Assembly: GCA_030062745.1 (NCBI GenBank)
Contig: CP099852.1
Coordinates: forward strand, 22,094,266-22,158,265
From: Capitulum mitella
Taxonomy: Eukaryota; Arthropoda; Thecostraca; Pollicipedomorpha; Pollicipedidae
DNA: 64,000 bases
Direction of reading: 5' to 3'
Numbering within the stretch: the stretch's first letter is position 1; each line of letters begins with the position of its first letter. The notes beneath the pieces were generated by a model that saw nothing but the letters and a program-made list of their open reading frames with translations, was not told where the DNA came from and did not search any database. Below are positions 10,203 through 22,413 of the stretch, in pieces. A program made the position numbers and the translations under genes.

Positions 10203-13200
10203 TGCTGCCGCCTGCCGCCAGCCGGGAGCACTCGCGAGTGCCAGGGTGTTGTAAGATGTCGGACGGAATCACGGTGCAATAATGTCGAAATCCGTTTCGG
10301 GGTGGGTTTCCATGTATACGTGTCGGTACGACGAAGTTTTGTACGGGAAATTAGGAGGGATTATTTCGGCGAAATGTCGAAGGGATATTGCACTTGGGAA
10401 CTCTGCCGCTCATCGAGCTTTGCAGCTGCGTGCTGGGCAGTACCTGCCTACAGCGCGTTTGAGATTGTGCCAGTGTCATTGCGAGTTGAATGTATCGGCC
10501 GGATGTCTGGCCCCATTAGCCGCCCGCGCCGTCTCTCAGGTCTTTTTTATCAATCCCCTTTAGCTAATTTCGCTCGGACGTCAGTTTTATATCACGTCTT
10601 GTACACAGACTGTTGTTACAGTATGAATAGTATATGTGGATCCGTTGTTTGCCTGTTTCCTTGCGGTGTTTGCTCACATATACAGACAGGAAGCGTGTTT
10701 CCATTACCACCACACACACGCATAATTTCGATTTCGGTCGTCTGGCATGCTTACAAGTGACTCACACTTCACACGTTACTGGCTAATTTTAATCGAATGA
10801 AAGTGTACGCCAGTGCGTAGCTGGAAATGGAAAACTAATATGCACGTCACCTCGTGAAATGAGTGTTTTGGCGTTTAATCAAGTGCTCGTCGATGAGAAT
10901 CAGCGTCCAGTGACTGTTGATCCACTGTCGTGAGCTTTTCTGAAGATCAAGGGGAGCGATGAAACCTGCAGTCTGTAACGGGTTTTTAGGCCAGATGCGT
11001 GTGTTCGCCGGAATAAAAGCACGCCCGAGTTTTGACATTAAAGAGCGATGTCGAAGAACCAGGTTCATGGACTTAAAGGCACCTTGTCGATGAGCGGCCC
11101 CTGGAGTCCACGTGACACGCGGAAGGCCCCGGCGCTGTCAACTGCCACCCGTATGAGCAAAGCCCTCGATTAGTGCTCAGAGCCTCGTTGCCTGGAAGCC
11201 TGAACACACCAACCCGCAACCGGTGAGGGTACCTCGGACCTCCACTGCAACCGTGGAATGGCTGCTGTACTGCTGGAAAGGCCTGGTAGTCCTCGTGAGG
11301 CAGTCGTCATAACGGTGTCTCAACAATCGTTCATAAAACGCTAGCTCCTACTTAGTCAAACAGCTGGAGTCTATGGTCAAGTTAAGCCGCTGACCAGGCC
11401 TCGCAGCGGTAGCAGCAGCGCAGCAGACCGTTCCTCGTCGCCGTCGTAACGTGCATCGAGAACCAGGACAATGTGGTCTAATGCATGAGGCGTTTGTCGG
11501 GGGCGCGCGAGACTGTCAGTGCGTGCAACGCGCTGGCGCGTCAGGTTAGTAATTTTGTTTTCGTGTCCCGACATTGGTGAAAACAAAACGACAAAATGGA
11601 CACAGCAATTGTCACGCGTACTTTTACGTGTAGTCAGTGCGGACAGTGCACGTCTTCAGAACAATGCTTATAGGGTGCACACTGAAATCTATTTGTACGT
11701 TAGAACCTAAGCTGAGGGAAATGTGCTGCCGTTCCATAATCGGCGGTAAACTCATGATTCTGCGTGATAAATGGTGGACAATAATAAGCATTTAATAATA
11801 AGCAATACAAGCATTACAATGGGCGGTTGAATGAATACGTATAGGTTAACCACGACTCCTTTGTTGAAAGAACAAAATCTGGGCGTCGAATGACCTTGTA
11901 GTCGGTGCGCCCCTAAGCCCCAATAACCAGCCCAAGAACAAAATCACCGATTTCGCAGGGTAGTCATCGCGTGGAAAAAATTGGAGAACGAAATGCCGTA
12001 AGGTCTGAAAATTGAAAAGTACCCAACATTCTAACGTAGAGGTGTTACCTTCCTTTCCCCACGGCGAATTTCTGCGCATGACCGTGCCAGCTTAATCGCC
12101 ATCTTCAGGAACATGACGTTAACGTGCGGCAAATTTCGCCGACTTTCGGCGAAGGCCCGCACGGTTTACGACGGACCGCAGCATTGCCGCACCTCGCAGG
12201 GGACCAGAGGCAAGTCGCGTCTGCTCACGGAGAGAAGTTGGCGTAACCAGACGCGGCAGGAACGTCGCGCGCGTCACTCCTCGCGACTTCTCGGACTTGC
12301 CGCCGGGTGAATGCGCAGAACTGCCGGAACTGGCGCCCCCTGATCGCGCATCCCCAGTCGTACGACCCGAAAGAACAGCACCGCTTCACGAGGTGAACGT
12401 CACGGGGACCATGCCGCCCTGGTTTCTAGGGCTCTCCCAGCAGGGGAGGCGGGCCCGGGTCACGCACGCGGCCGGACCCGGGGAGCTCGGCCGCGACACG
12501 GGACGGACGCCGGCAGCGGCTCCCCGTTCCCGGCCCCGCCGCCAGTCGCCTCTCCGCCGAGCTCGCAGGCAGCTTCGACCCGATCATCCACCTCCCTCTC
12601 CGCCTCCGCAAACACGCCAGCAGCCGCCACCAGGTGGTTTACTGTCGGTCGGCGCGACGGCCGGACGCGTCCGCCCCGCCGGCCGGCCGGCGGAGCTGCG
12701 GCCGGCCGCACGCGCCACACGTCACCAGACTAAAACCCGAAACAGGCGGACACACAGCTACGTAAAGACGGCTCCCTAACTAAAGTAGCGGCGGCCAGCC
12801 GAAAAAAAGACGGCACAGATGTGTGTACTACGAGTCGCCGGTACGTAAAACGCCATACGCACGGTGCGTGGTGACGCTGGCATCCACCTCCGGGCACGTA
12901 TATTGTACAAACACACCACGGCACGTAGCACACACATCTGTACAAAATCCAGGCTACTAAATCCGCTGCGTGCTCCTCGCATGCGGCACGCGCCGCGGTA
13001 AGACGCACCGCGACTTAAACAGCGCTAAACTTACGACAGCAGCGGTGCGGCCGGCCGGGCGGCGGCCGCGGCGCCGCCGGCTGCCTCCGGCGGCGCCTTC
13101 ATTCGGCCGGTCGGCGCCGCGGCCGCCGTCCGGCCGGCCGGCCCGCCCCCCGCTCGCGACGGCCCGCACTGGCGGCGCCGGCGCCGTTTGTACTGGGTCC

Positions 13201-13219
13201 CTCGGCCGCGGCCGGCCCG
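10203..13219. other. Convergent 3' flanks of SLC25A10 and ATF4
   Basis: No coding gene recognised. Both genes point into this interval, so it should hold both 3'UTRs. On the plus strand AATAAA at 11012-11017 and ATTAAA at 11037-11042 could end SLC25A10. On the minus strand ATTAAA is present near 11790 and 10787 for ATF4. A short retroposon copy sits at 11880-11933. The 12.3-13.2 kb part is very GC-rich and has no repeat I can define. Confidence 0.5.
11880..11933 (+). mobile_element. Ultrashort SINE-like element, copy A
   Basis: A 54-bp body reading TGGGCGTCGAATGACC...GTGCGCCCCTAAGCCCC and ending in a short AACC-type tail. It is flanked by 12-bp direct repeats AAGAACAAAATC at 11868-11879 and 11934-11945, the signature of retroposition. 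This is the most diverged of three copies and its tail has decayed. Confidence 0.85.
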
Positions 13220-16200
13220 TCACACGGCGCGCTTGTGGCGCAACACCTCGCGCATCAGCTCCTTCAGGTAGGTCAGCTCCTTGGTGAGCGAGCCGACCCT
13301 GTCGCGCAGCTCCTTGTTGCGCGTCTCCAGCATGTCCTGGTCGCAGCTGATCAAGTCGTGCTCCTCCTTCTTCTTCTGGCGGTAGCTGCCGGCGGATGGA
13401 CGGGTCAGTGGTGCGAGGCAGGCTCGCGCCACGGGACGGGACATCGCAGCCAACAGGATCGTTCACGACGGCGCCACCGGTCACCGCTGGCACGAACGAG
13501 CGCTCGCCGTTCGTCAAGACTGCTAACACAGTTCTGCAGAGTCGAAACTTTCTGAAGCGCTCTCAACGTCAACACCACGACTCTACGTGTGTGAAATCCG
13601 CCACGTCGCCACGTCCGGAAAGGGTTGGAGTGACAGCGGTTTTCCGGGCTCTACGCCGATAACCGTGACGGTTTTCTCGTTTATCCTCCACACGGGCAGG
13701 GGAATTCCGTTATCCGGACATCACGTCCACGGCCCGAGGCGGTCCCAAATCCACGAATCAGATCGTCGTTCTCCGTCGGTGGCGTCACGCCCGCCCGAAC
13801 AGAACTGCGATAATCGGCACGCGTCCAGCACCAGGGTTGGAAGTATGTTTTTTTTTGGTGTTTAAGAACACCACAAAAAAGCGTGCTCCGAAAATATTTT
13901 ATGCTCCACAAGTTTAGTCTCGTGCCTCCATCAAACAGGCACATCATATCCATGTCGAGATTCTGTCCCCATTCAGTAAGAGGCAGGTGAGATGTCATAA
14001 CTGGCTTCTAACAAAAACGTCAACTTAAACCACTATTATTCCTCGCAAAGTTTTGTACTTCAAAACAACGATGATACTCCAATACCAAGAACAAAAACCA
14101 AACGTCCAACCCTGTCCAGCACGCCATCACTACAACCCGTAAACCTGTCCGAGCTTGTCGCGTCAGCGCCGGCCAGCGCCGTCTCCCCCCCCGCCGTACC
14201 GCGTGGCGGCGTTCTTGTTCTGCTCCTTCTTGCGCTGACGGCGCTCCTCCTCGGAGAGCTGCTGGCGGCGGACGGGCTTGTCGTAGGGCCGCGGCCGCGC
14301 CTGGCGGCGGCGCGTCGGCGGCGAGCCACAGGCGGGCGACCAGTCCGGCCCGGCGGCCGGCGCCGCGCCGCCGTCCGCAGCGCACGGCGGCGACGGCGGC
14401 TCGCCCGGCGCCCACGGCTCCAGCGACACCTGGCGGCCACACGGACACCCAGTGTCGTCATTCTGTTTGATACACGTGGCGCTGATGGATGACTGGCGAT
14501 TAAAGACCCGCCGGCTACGAGGTCGCATGGTACCAAATTTATTCTGGGTGTGCATCCGCGTGAAACCGGGACCATTACGTGTGCAAAAATAGCACTGTGG
14601 AAGAATCGCCAGCACCTACTCACGATGGAGGTGGTATCAGGAGTAGGACCGAGCACGGGAGAGGACGAGGACATGACAGCAGGTGACCAGCCGAGCAATG
14701 CTTTCGGCAAGGCGCCCCTGTCAGGCATGGAACATCTGCTGCAAGGGGAGAATAAGGGACACGACAAAAAAAAGAATCAGTGCGGTCGTTCCGGTGCTGC
14801 ACTTGATGCAAGGACTAGGGGAGGTGGAGGATTGAGAAGGTTTACAAATTTAGTACAAATGAATTCGCCAACCAAACTATTAACATACAAAACTCGATTC
14901 GATCGTTCGCAGTTGGAGCGTGGTGAAAACGCAACTTGCAGAAACATATGGAAGCCCTACAGACGCCTCCCCCTTCACTATTTCTCAATGACCGACAAGT
15001 ACGTGTGCAGAACAGTAACGAGCCTCGGCACTCGTGGCCAACGGACAAAGCCGCGGTGCAAGAAACCTCCGAAAGGTGGCGCGGAAAACTATCAGCCGCA
15101 CTGCGCACGGTCGGCGGCACACAACTCCGACCGCCGTACGATCTCCACCACGGCAACGGCAGCCCTTCGCGAGCACCGGCCGCCGCCGCCGCGGCGCGCA
15201 GATAGCCAGAACGGCGCCACGGCTGGCGCCCACGGCGGGTAAACATCAACACCGGAGGACGCCGCCGACGCTTCCGAGAACCGGCTCTGCCGGCGGCCGC
15301 GTCCGTCAGCCGGCCGGTTCCCGCTAATCGGTCGAATGCAGCGCCGCCGCAGCCTCCACCAGGCCGGCCGGCCGGCACGAGTTCAGACCCTCACCGACCC
15401 GGCGGACACCAGCCGGCGAGTTCAGACCCTCACCGACCCGGCGGACACCAGCCGGCGAGTTCAGACCCTCACCGACCCGGCGGATCAGACCCTCACCGCC
15501 CCGGCGGACACCAGCCGGCGAGTTCAGACCCTCACCGACCCGGCGGACACCAGCCGGCGAGTTCAGACCCTCACCGACCCGGCGGACACCAGCCGGCGAG
15601 TTCAGACCCTCACCGCCCCGGCGGACACCAGCCGGCGAGTTCAGACCCTCACCGACCCGGCGGACACCAGCCGGCGAGTTCAGACCCTCACCGACCCGGC
15701 GGACACCAGCCGGCCGGCCCGAGTTCAGACCCTCACCGACCCGGCACTCTTCAGACCGCCGTCACCCGGCCCGTTCTGGCCACCCAGCCGGTCCTCCCAG
15801 CCTGGGATCGATCCTCGCCGCCCGGGGTCGGTTCGGGCCGCGGCGGCGGCGCCGTCTCCCCGTCGGCGACGGTGTGGCTCGTCGCGCCAACAAACAAACC
15901 AACAGGCGAACCGAGCCAGGACGCGCCACCGATGTCGTCAGCCTGGCCGGCCGGTGTTCTCTCTCGCCACCTCGGCCTGGCCCGGGCCAGCGACGGCCAC
16001 CTGTTGCGTCAGACGGCGACCGCACCCCACGCCCACCCGTCACCCGCCTGACAGGGGTACCACTCACCCATCATCCGCCTGACGGGGTACCACCCACCCC
16101 GCCACCCGCCTGACGGGGTATCACCCGCCCGTCACCCACCTGACGGGGTATCACCCACCCGTCACCCATGCGACCGGGTAGCCCCGCCTACCACCTCGCC

Positions 16201-18155
16201 TTCGTCCGACTCATCCAGAGCGGCGTACCACCGTGGTATCCGTTCTCCGTCTGTGTCTGACCACCACCGCACTGGTCGGCGGTGAACACGCGGACCGCAG
16301 AGCGCTCCCTCGTGAAGGAGCATCCCACATCATCCACACACTGAGGCCGGCTGCGCAGAACGTGTGGCGCCCTGAGACCGCGCCCCGCGCCCCCCGGCCG
16401 GCCAGTGTTGCTGTCAGCGGCGGGACAGTTCCCGAGCTGCAGTACACAGGTCCCGCCGCCCCCGGTGACCCACGGCGCCAGGCGCGTTCGTCAGCGGTGG
16501 CGGCGGCGCCTCGCCCGACCCCGGTGCGTGGTTCGGCGCCGGCGGCCGCTGCCCGGTGTCGGGTACGGCCGTGTGTCGGAGACCGGAGGCGGGGGACCGG
16601 TGCTGGCGGCCGCTGCCCGGTGTCGGGTACGGCCGTGTGTCGGAGACCGGAGGCGGGGGACCGGTGCTGGCGGCCGCTGCCCGGTGTCGGGTACGGCCGT
16701 GTGTCGGGGACCGGAGGCGGGGGACCGGAGCCGGCCGCGGCCGAAACGAACGCCGTTCAGACACCTGAGGCCGACACCACAGCGACACTCATCTGCTGAG
16801 AATGAGGCTGAGAATGAAGCTGAGGCTGAACCGGCGTTGGGACTAGTGCTGGTACTGGTTTTGGTACTGGTACTGGTACTGGTAACGGGACTGGTGCTAG
16901 TGCTGGGGCTAGGGCTGGGACTGGAACTCGAGGTGGGGCTGGGGCTGGGACTGAGCTCGCAGTCCGGCCCTTTTCTCACCTGGTGATTCTGAAACCGGGA
17001 CTACGACTGAGACTGAGATCGCAGTGCGGTCTTCCTCTCGCCTGCCAAGACTGATACTGGACCAAGCCTGAGACTGAGACTGGGACCGAGACCATGGTCT
17101 TGGTCTAGACACTCGGTCCCGCGCTCACCTGCTGCTACTAATAATGAGACTGAGACTGAAACTGAGACCGAGACCAGTCACACACTCACCTGCTGCTAAC
17201 GATACCGAGACCAAGGCTGAGACTGAGACTACGACCTAGACTGAGACTGCGACTGGGCCTGAGCCTCAGACCAGGAGCGGCGCCCACCTGCCGCGGCGGG
17301 CCGGGGCTGACGCCGACGCCGAAGCCGGGCGGGGCCAGCAGCTCGGCGCCGGCGGCCAGCGCGGCTGGCGAGCACGCCTGCAGCTCGTCGCCGTCCAGCG
17401 GCGAGCCGCCGTCCGACGGCGACAGGCCGCCGTACAGCTCGGGGTTCTCGCGCACCGAGCCCGAGATCAGGTCCTCCAGCAGGGTGTTGGCGTCGTCGCC
17501 GGGCAGAGCCGGCACGTCCACGGCCGGGCTGTCCAGGAACAGGTCCTGGCGGGCACACGGCGGCGTTACACACGGCAGGCGTATCATCGCTCCGACAGGC
17601 AAATCACCGCCCGGCTGTCCAGGAACGGGTCCTGGCGGGTACACGGGCAGGCATGTCACCGCCCGGCTGTCCAGGAACAGGTCTTGACGGCGGCGTCACG
17701 CGCACAACACAGGCGGCCGTCTGTGGGACTCGGCCCGGAAGAGACGGCCTCCTGGACTCGGCTGTGATGGCAGTGGTGTGAGTCCACTGGCCGTGCCGAC
17801 ACCAGTGGCGGAGTCTTACGGTCTCCTGACCGTGCTGACACCAGGGGCGAGGTCTGAGGGTCTCCAGACTACGGTGACACCAGGGGTGGGGTCTGAGGGA
17901 GGGTCTCCTGACCATGATGACACCAGGGACGGGGTCTGACGGTCTCCTGACCATGATGACACCAGGGGGTGGGTCTGAACGTCTCCTGACCGTGCTGACA
18001 CCAGGGCCGCGCCCTCACCTGCAGGTCGTCAGGGATGCCGCTGTCGGCCTCGGCGGCCGGGCCCAGCGGCGGGAGATCGATCTCCGGCGGCGACGCCATC
18101 GGGTACTCCCAGGCCGCCGAGGGCAGCTTCTGCTCCATCCATCCCGCCAGCGGGT
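13220..18155 (-). CDS. ATF4: ATF4/ATF5-family bZIP transcription factor, shared 3' exons
   Basis: Stress-response bZIP activator; it acts in the nucleus as a dimer. Exons in transcript order: 18155-18019, 17545-17288, 14429-14200, 13385-13220 (stop TGA). All borders are GT-AG with matching phases, giving 263 residues from the split Asp codon at 18155. Residues near the start read PLAGWMEQKL, like the DWM.EK block of ATF4. Next comes ADSGIPDD, similar to the beta-TrCP degron. The third exon carries RPRPYDKP and the basic region; the join KNAATR|YRQKKK is the ATF4/ATF5 DNA-contact sequence. The zipper follows in the last exon with heptad residues I-L-L-L-L-V and ends EVLRHKRAV. The exon at 18155 begins in phase 1 (AC completing a codon), so at least one upstream coding exon exists; candidates are at 48214-48625 and 60481-61629. 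Confidence 0.93.
13845..14116. repeat. Dispersed repeat, copy 1, in the last ATF4 intron
   Basis: About 270 bp clearly related to 57245-57538. Shared stretches include a T-run followed by GTGTT...AACACCACAAAA, GCCTCCATCAAA, CATTCAGTAAGAGGCAGG and ATGTCATAACTG. On the minus strand both copies can be read as related peptides (FDGG...S.K.F.ST.F), possibly a remnant of a coding transposon or only conserved DNA. Confidence 0.8.
15379..15745. repeat. 39-bp minisatellite, about nine copies, ATF4 intron
   Basis: Unit GTTCAGACCCTCACCGACCC followed by 19 more bases. One copy is shortened (15482-15503 region). Because 39 is a multiple of three, all frames stay open and a spurious ORF crosses it. Confidence 0.92.
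16540..16740. repeat. 64-bp minisatellite, three copies, ATF4 intron
   Basis: GGGTACGGCCGTGTGTCGG recurs at 16561, 16625 and 16689, a 64-bp period with near-perfect copies. Confidence 0.9.
16830..17260. repeat. CTGGTA / CTGAGA hexamer-like repeat
   Basis: Simple sequence built from ACTGGT and ACTGAG words, decaying into mixed forms. It stops about 30 bases before the ATF4 donor at 17287. Confidence 0.85.
17521..17698 (-). repeat. Three tandem copies of the ATF4 exon start and its acceptor
   Basis: The true exon start (17545 downward, minus strand, CGCCAG|GACCTGTTCCTGGAC) is followed upstream by two related copies, centred near 17620 and 17675 and offset by 86 and 52 bases. The middle copy keeps the acceptor CGCCAG, but reading from it reaches TGA after 15 codons. 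The outer copy has AAG instead of CAG and would also reach a stop quickly. Confidence 0.85.
17800..18012. repeat. Minisatellite CTCCTGACC.TG.TGACACCAGGG, ending at an ATF4 donor
   Basis: Five degenerate copies of about 36-42 bp. The last copy touches the donor of the exon ending at 18019. Confidence 0.85.
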
Positions 18156-18169
18156 CTGTCGGAGACGCC

Positions 18170-18350
18170 ACACCGGTCAGCGGCCACCGGCCAGTGCGAG
18201 GTCACCGGCCACTGGCCACCGGGATATGCCACCGGTCACCGGTCAGCGGCCACCGGCCAGAAATTACTGGCCGGAGATAAGAGATCACTGGCCAGAAGGC
18301 GGAGGCCACCGGTCAGAGGTCGCCGGTCAGAGGTCATCGATCAGAGGTCG
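18170..18350. repeat. Degenerate CCACCGGTCAGCGGCCACCGGCCAG repeat
   Basis: Short irregular repetition of CCGGTCA and CCGGCCA words directly upstream (in gene sense) of the ATF4 exon at 18155. Confidence 0.6.
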
Positions 18351-20138
18351 CCGTCAGGTCACGGGCCGCCGTAGTCCCCGCGGCAGAGTACGCGGTCGGC
18401 CCGTCTGCGGCGGGAGTCCTAGAGTCGGGGAAGATCATTTCGAGGACGGCTGGCCAGAGGTCAAGAGAGCGGTCCTCACAAGACAAGACTGACCCTGTTC
18501 GCTGGCCAAACGCTGCACATGGCTGCGGTACAAATCTGATCACATCATGTAGACAATCCTGCCCACATCCTTGCAATTGACGTCCTGACAGAACCTGCTG
18601 ACATTAAAGCGTCCGACGGCCCAAGCCGGTTGTCTGCAATCTTTAATACCGATATGACGCATATCCGACGAATGACAAATCGCACCAAACGTGTTAAGTT
18701 TTGTGGCATCAAGAATCAACGACAGTTCGTGAAATTCAGCGCCTCAACAGACGGTATCATACAACTCCAGTTCGTCGTCTCCAATTAATCCAATGTAGCT
18801 GAAAAATGACCGATCGCACGAGCAAATCAAAAATCTTGGCGGGTTGCCATAGTTAGCCGCCATCGGAGGGCCGGGAAGATTAAACTTTCACAGCTTCTTA
18901 CGAGTGACGGGTCAAGAAACGACGAAAAAACATCTAGAGCATCGACCCAAAATGAGTTATGAATACAGTACACGTCCGAGTCTTCCACGCGAAGGTTCCA
19001 CTGTCTGCGTCACCCCCACCTACAGCGGCACAAAAACTGCCGTCCACATTGCGAATGCTCCGGGACCAAAGCCGCGCCAATCACAGACGCCCTGATCTCC
19101 TACCGTGGCATTCACCTAATCGTCCGGGCCTTCTGCATAGCGCGATCAGGTCTTCAGCCAGACGACCATGCCAGCCACGGCGGCGACCACCACGTGAGCC
19201 GCGCCATCCATACAGTGTCCTCCACATCTTTCCAGACTGCCCACGTCACTCGTTCCCAGTGTCCCTACCAAATTCGTTTCCTCTCGCTCTCCCCTTTCCT
19301 TCGTCCTTCTGACCTTTCCCCTTCGCCTCCACTTACGCTTCAAGTTGGAATCTCTCTCCTGCCCGTGCTCCCCCTCCGCCTCGGTCTCGGCGGTAGCCGT
19401 CCGCGGCTTCCCACGAGTCGGCCTTCCCGGGGCGACGGCGCCTGAGTCAGCGCCGAGCCCTCCCACACCTGGTCCGTTTACGTCACGGCCGACACGTAAC
19501 GGGGCGGCGGGCGCCGGCCGCCAACAGTGGCGCCGGCCCAGCGGCCGCCGCGCGGGCCCGGCCCCCGCCGGCCGCCCCTGAACCGGTCAGGTGGCCGGCA
19601 GCCGGTCCGGCCCGGCAGCTCAGCCACGCCGGCGCGGCCTTGGCTCGGCACGGCACTCCCCGCCGGCTGCCGGCCGCCGGGCCGGCGCGGCGCCGATTCG
19701 ACGCTTAGTTCGGAGCCGGGGGGGGGGGTAAAGAGGGGACACGGCAAGGACAGCAAAAGAGAATGGCGTAGTGGATGAAAAAGAAAACAGAGGAAAGAGG
19801 AAGGGGTTCGAAAAGAGCGAAGAGGACAGACACGGAAAAGAGGAAGAAAGCTAGAAGATGCGCAAGGGAAATGAAGAGAAGAAACAGAACGAGAGAACAC
19901 GGGAGGCCGGAAAAACGACAGAACAGAAAAAAAACAAATAACAGGAACAAAGTGACAACAGGGGACAGAGGAAAGAGAACAAAGGGAGAGGAGAGGGAAG
20001 AGAAAGGAAAGGGGTGAAACGAGGAAAGGCAGGACGAAGAAAGGGAGGAGAGGTGGAAGAAGTGGCGAGAGAAGACAGAGGAGCGGCGATGGACGAGAGG
20101 ACAGAAGGGAGAAGGCAGACGAGAAAAGAATACGGAAG

Positions 20139-20304
<166 letters not shown>

Positions 20305-21319
20305 GGAATCAGGTGCTGGGGACACCAAATATGGAGGGATAGAACAGAAATGCTAAGGAGCGGGAATCACAGGGGACACGTGGCTTGCCTTGCCGGGGAC
20401 CTCCACAAAGCATGCAAACGCCGCTTGCCATATTCGGACGCCGCCGCGCCGCAGAAGTCGGAAGGGATCTTCGATCAGACGCATCGGTCTGTAGCCAGCC
20501 ACCATCGCAGGAGAGCCTTGGGAATTCGGCCGACGGATGTCCACGCAGCACGTGTGCAGCGCCCCACCGTGCTGGGCCGGCGCAGCAGTCCCGCCCCGGT
20601 CTGGGTACCCTCAGCAGCGAACCCGATCACCGGCTTACTGCGACCGCGCCGCGACCCCACCGCCTTATCAAGGCGCGGCGTGTTCTCGAAAGTTCTGCTG
20701 CGCAGATGGCGAGTGTATCAACACTGTAGAAACTTCTCGAACTGTCTCGACCGTGTAAATCTATTTTTATAAACATGTGCCGGTGTGGTCGTTTGACATT
20801 TTATCCTCCCTTCTGTATCTACACGTAAAATGTCACTGTTCTCAGCAGCAATCTATTGACGCTACGCCTGTTGGTAACCTTGAGTTAACCCACCCTTCTG
20901 ACGTCAAGACTACTGGACGACGGAATATACGAATATACGTCATTCGTGTGCTTCGATGGCCGGACCCACCCAGAGCCGCTGACGTCAGACTAGCAAATAC
21001 CGCCACTGCTTGGTGCGACCACAAAATGTCGCCTAATGAGGCCCCATGAGTCGCGAGCGACAAGTCGTAGCACCGACTTCTGACGGACGGGTCTGCGTCC
21101 AACATCGGCACCTCGCGATCACCGGGAAAACTGCGCCCCCACACACAAACACGAAACGCCACACGGCCGGCGGGCCGTGATGAACACTATCGTAATAACG
21201 TCATAAACCAGGCACTTCAGGGCCAGAACTTCACGAAGAATAAACAAACCCATTGTGCATCAGCAACGGAACCAACGGAGCCTCCCACAGCTGGCCCCAC
21301 CGGCCAGGCTCCATCGCCG

Positions 21320-21645
21320 ACACCGACACCGGCCTGGCCTAGCCTGATGACACGTTGACACCGGCCAGGCCTAGGCCGCCGACACTGACACCGTCCAGGG
21401 ACGGCCCGCCGACACGCTGACATCGTCCAGGGACGGCCCGCCGGCACTCTGACACTGGCCGGGTCTAGCCAGCCGACACTCTGACACCGGCCAGGGACGG
21501 CCAGCCGACACCCTGACACCGGCCAGGGATAGCCCGCCGATACTCTGACACCGGCCAGGGATAGCCCGCCGATACTCTGACACCGGCCAGGGACGGCCAG
21601 CCGACACTCTGACACCGGCCAGGGACAGCCCGCCGACATTCTAGA
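21320..21645. repeat. 32-bp minisatellite (CTGACACCGGCCAGGGA...)
   Basis: About nine to ten copies; CTGACA recurs at 21545, 21577 and 21609, giving a 32-bp period. Confidence 0.9.
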
Positions 21646-22383
21646 CACCGTCCCGTCATCTGTCCCGTGTGCTCCCCGCCCCCGCTGGCCTCCGGACGCT
21701 CGCGGCGCCCGTTCCGGCGCTGACCCGGAGGCAGAGGACGCCCGGCGGCGGCGGTGGCGGGATGACCTGGCCGGGCCGCCGCGGCGTGCCGGGGCGGGGG
21801 CGGCCGCCGCCGATCGATCCGCCCGAGCGCGGCCGTACGCCGCCGGCCCGACGTACAGCCGGACAGCACGAGCCAGGCAGGGCCGGTCGATCGGCCACCC
21901 CGCCGCCGCCGCGGTCACGGCCGCCGCGCCGACCACGATCCGCCGCCAGGTACGGCGCGCACCTGCCGACCGAGGGCGCGGCACACGTACCGACAAGCGC
22001 CGCATTTCCAAATCGCGCTCCGGACGGATCGTCCGCGCTGCAGGCACGGCATCAGCTGCCCATTACCGGGGAGGGCGCTCGGCTCACATTCCCGCGCCGA
22101 TCAAAGGTCGAACTGAATACCGGCTACTTTCATATGGCATATCAAAGAGATCAGAAATAGCGGCCCCGAGCGCCGCCGCTGCGCAGCGCGGCGCTCGGCC
22201 GCCCAGCTGCCGCCTATCAGCCGTGCGTCACGTCCGTGACGTCACTACCAGACGACCGGCGGCCGGTGCGGCGGCTTGACGCGGCGGCGGCCGGGCAGCG
22301 GTCCCAGCTGTTCACCACCACGCACGGCCAGAGCCAGTCGCTCGACCACCACACGCGGCCGGCTGGGCGCTGGCAGGTTGTCG

Positions 22384-22413
22384 GGATCCACGGGCGCACG
22401 GACCCGTGGATCC
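22384..22413. repeat. Perfect 11-bp inverted repeat with 8-base loop
   Basis: GGATCCACGGG at 22384-22394 and its exact complement at 22403-22413, separated by CGCACGGA. It could form a short hairpin or bind a dimeric protein. Confidence 0.8.

Noticed and set aside
15336-16082. 248-codon plus-strand open frame
   Set aside because: Made by a 39-bp minisatellite whose length is a multiple of three; no start context or splice evidence.
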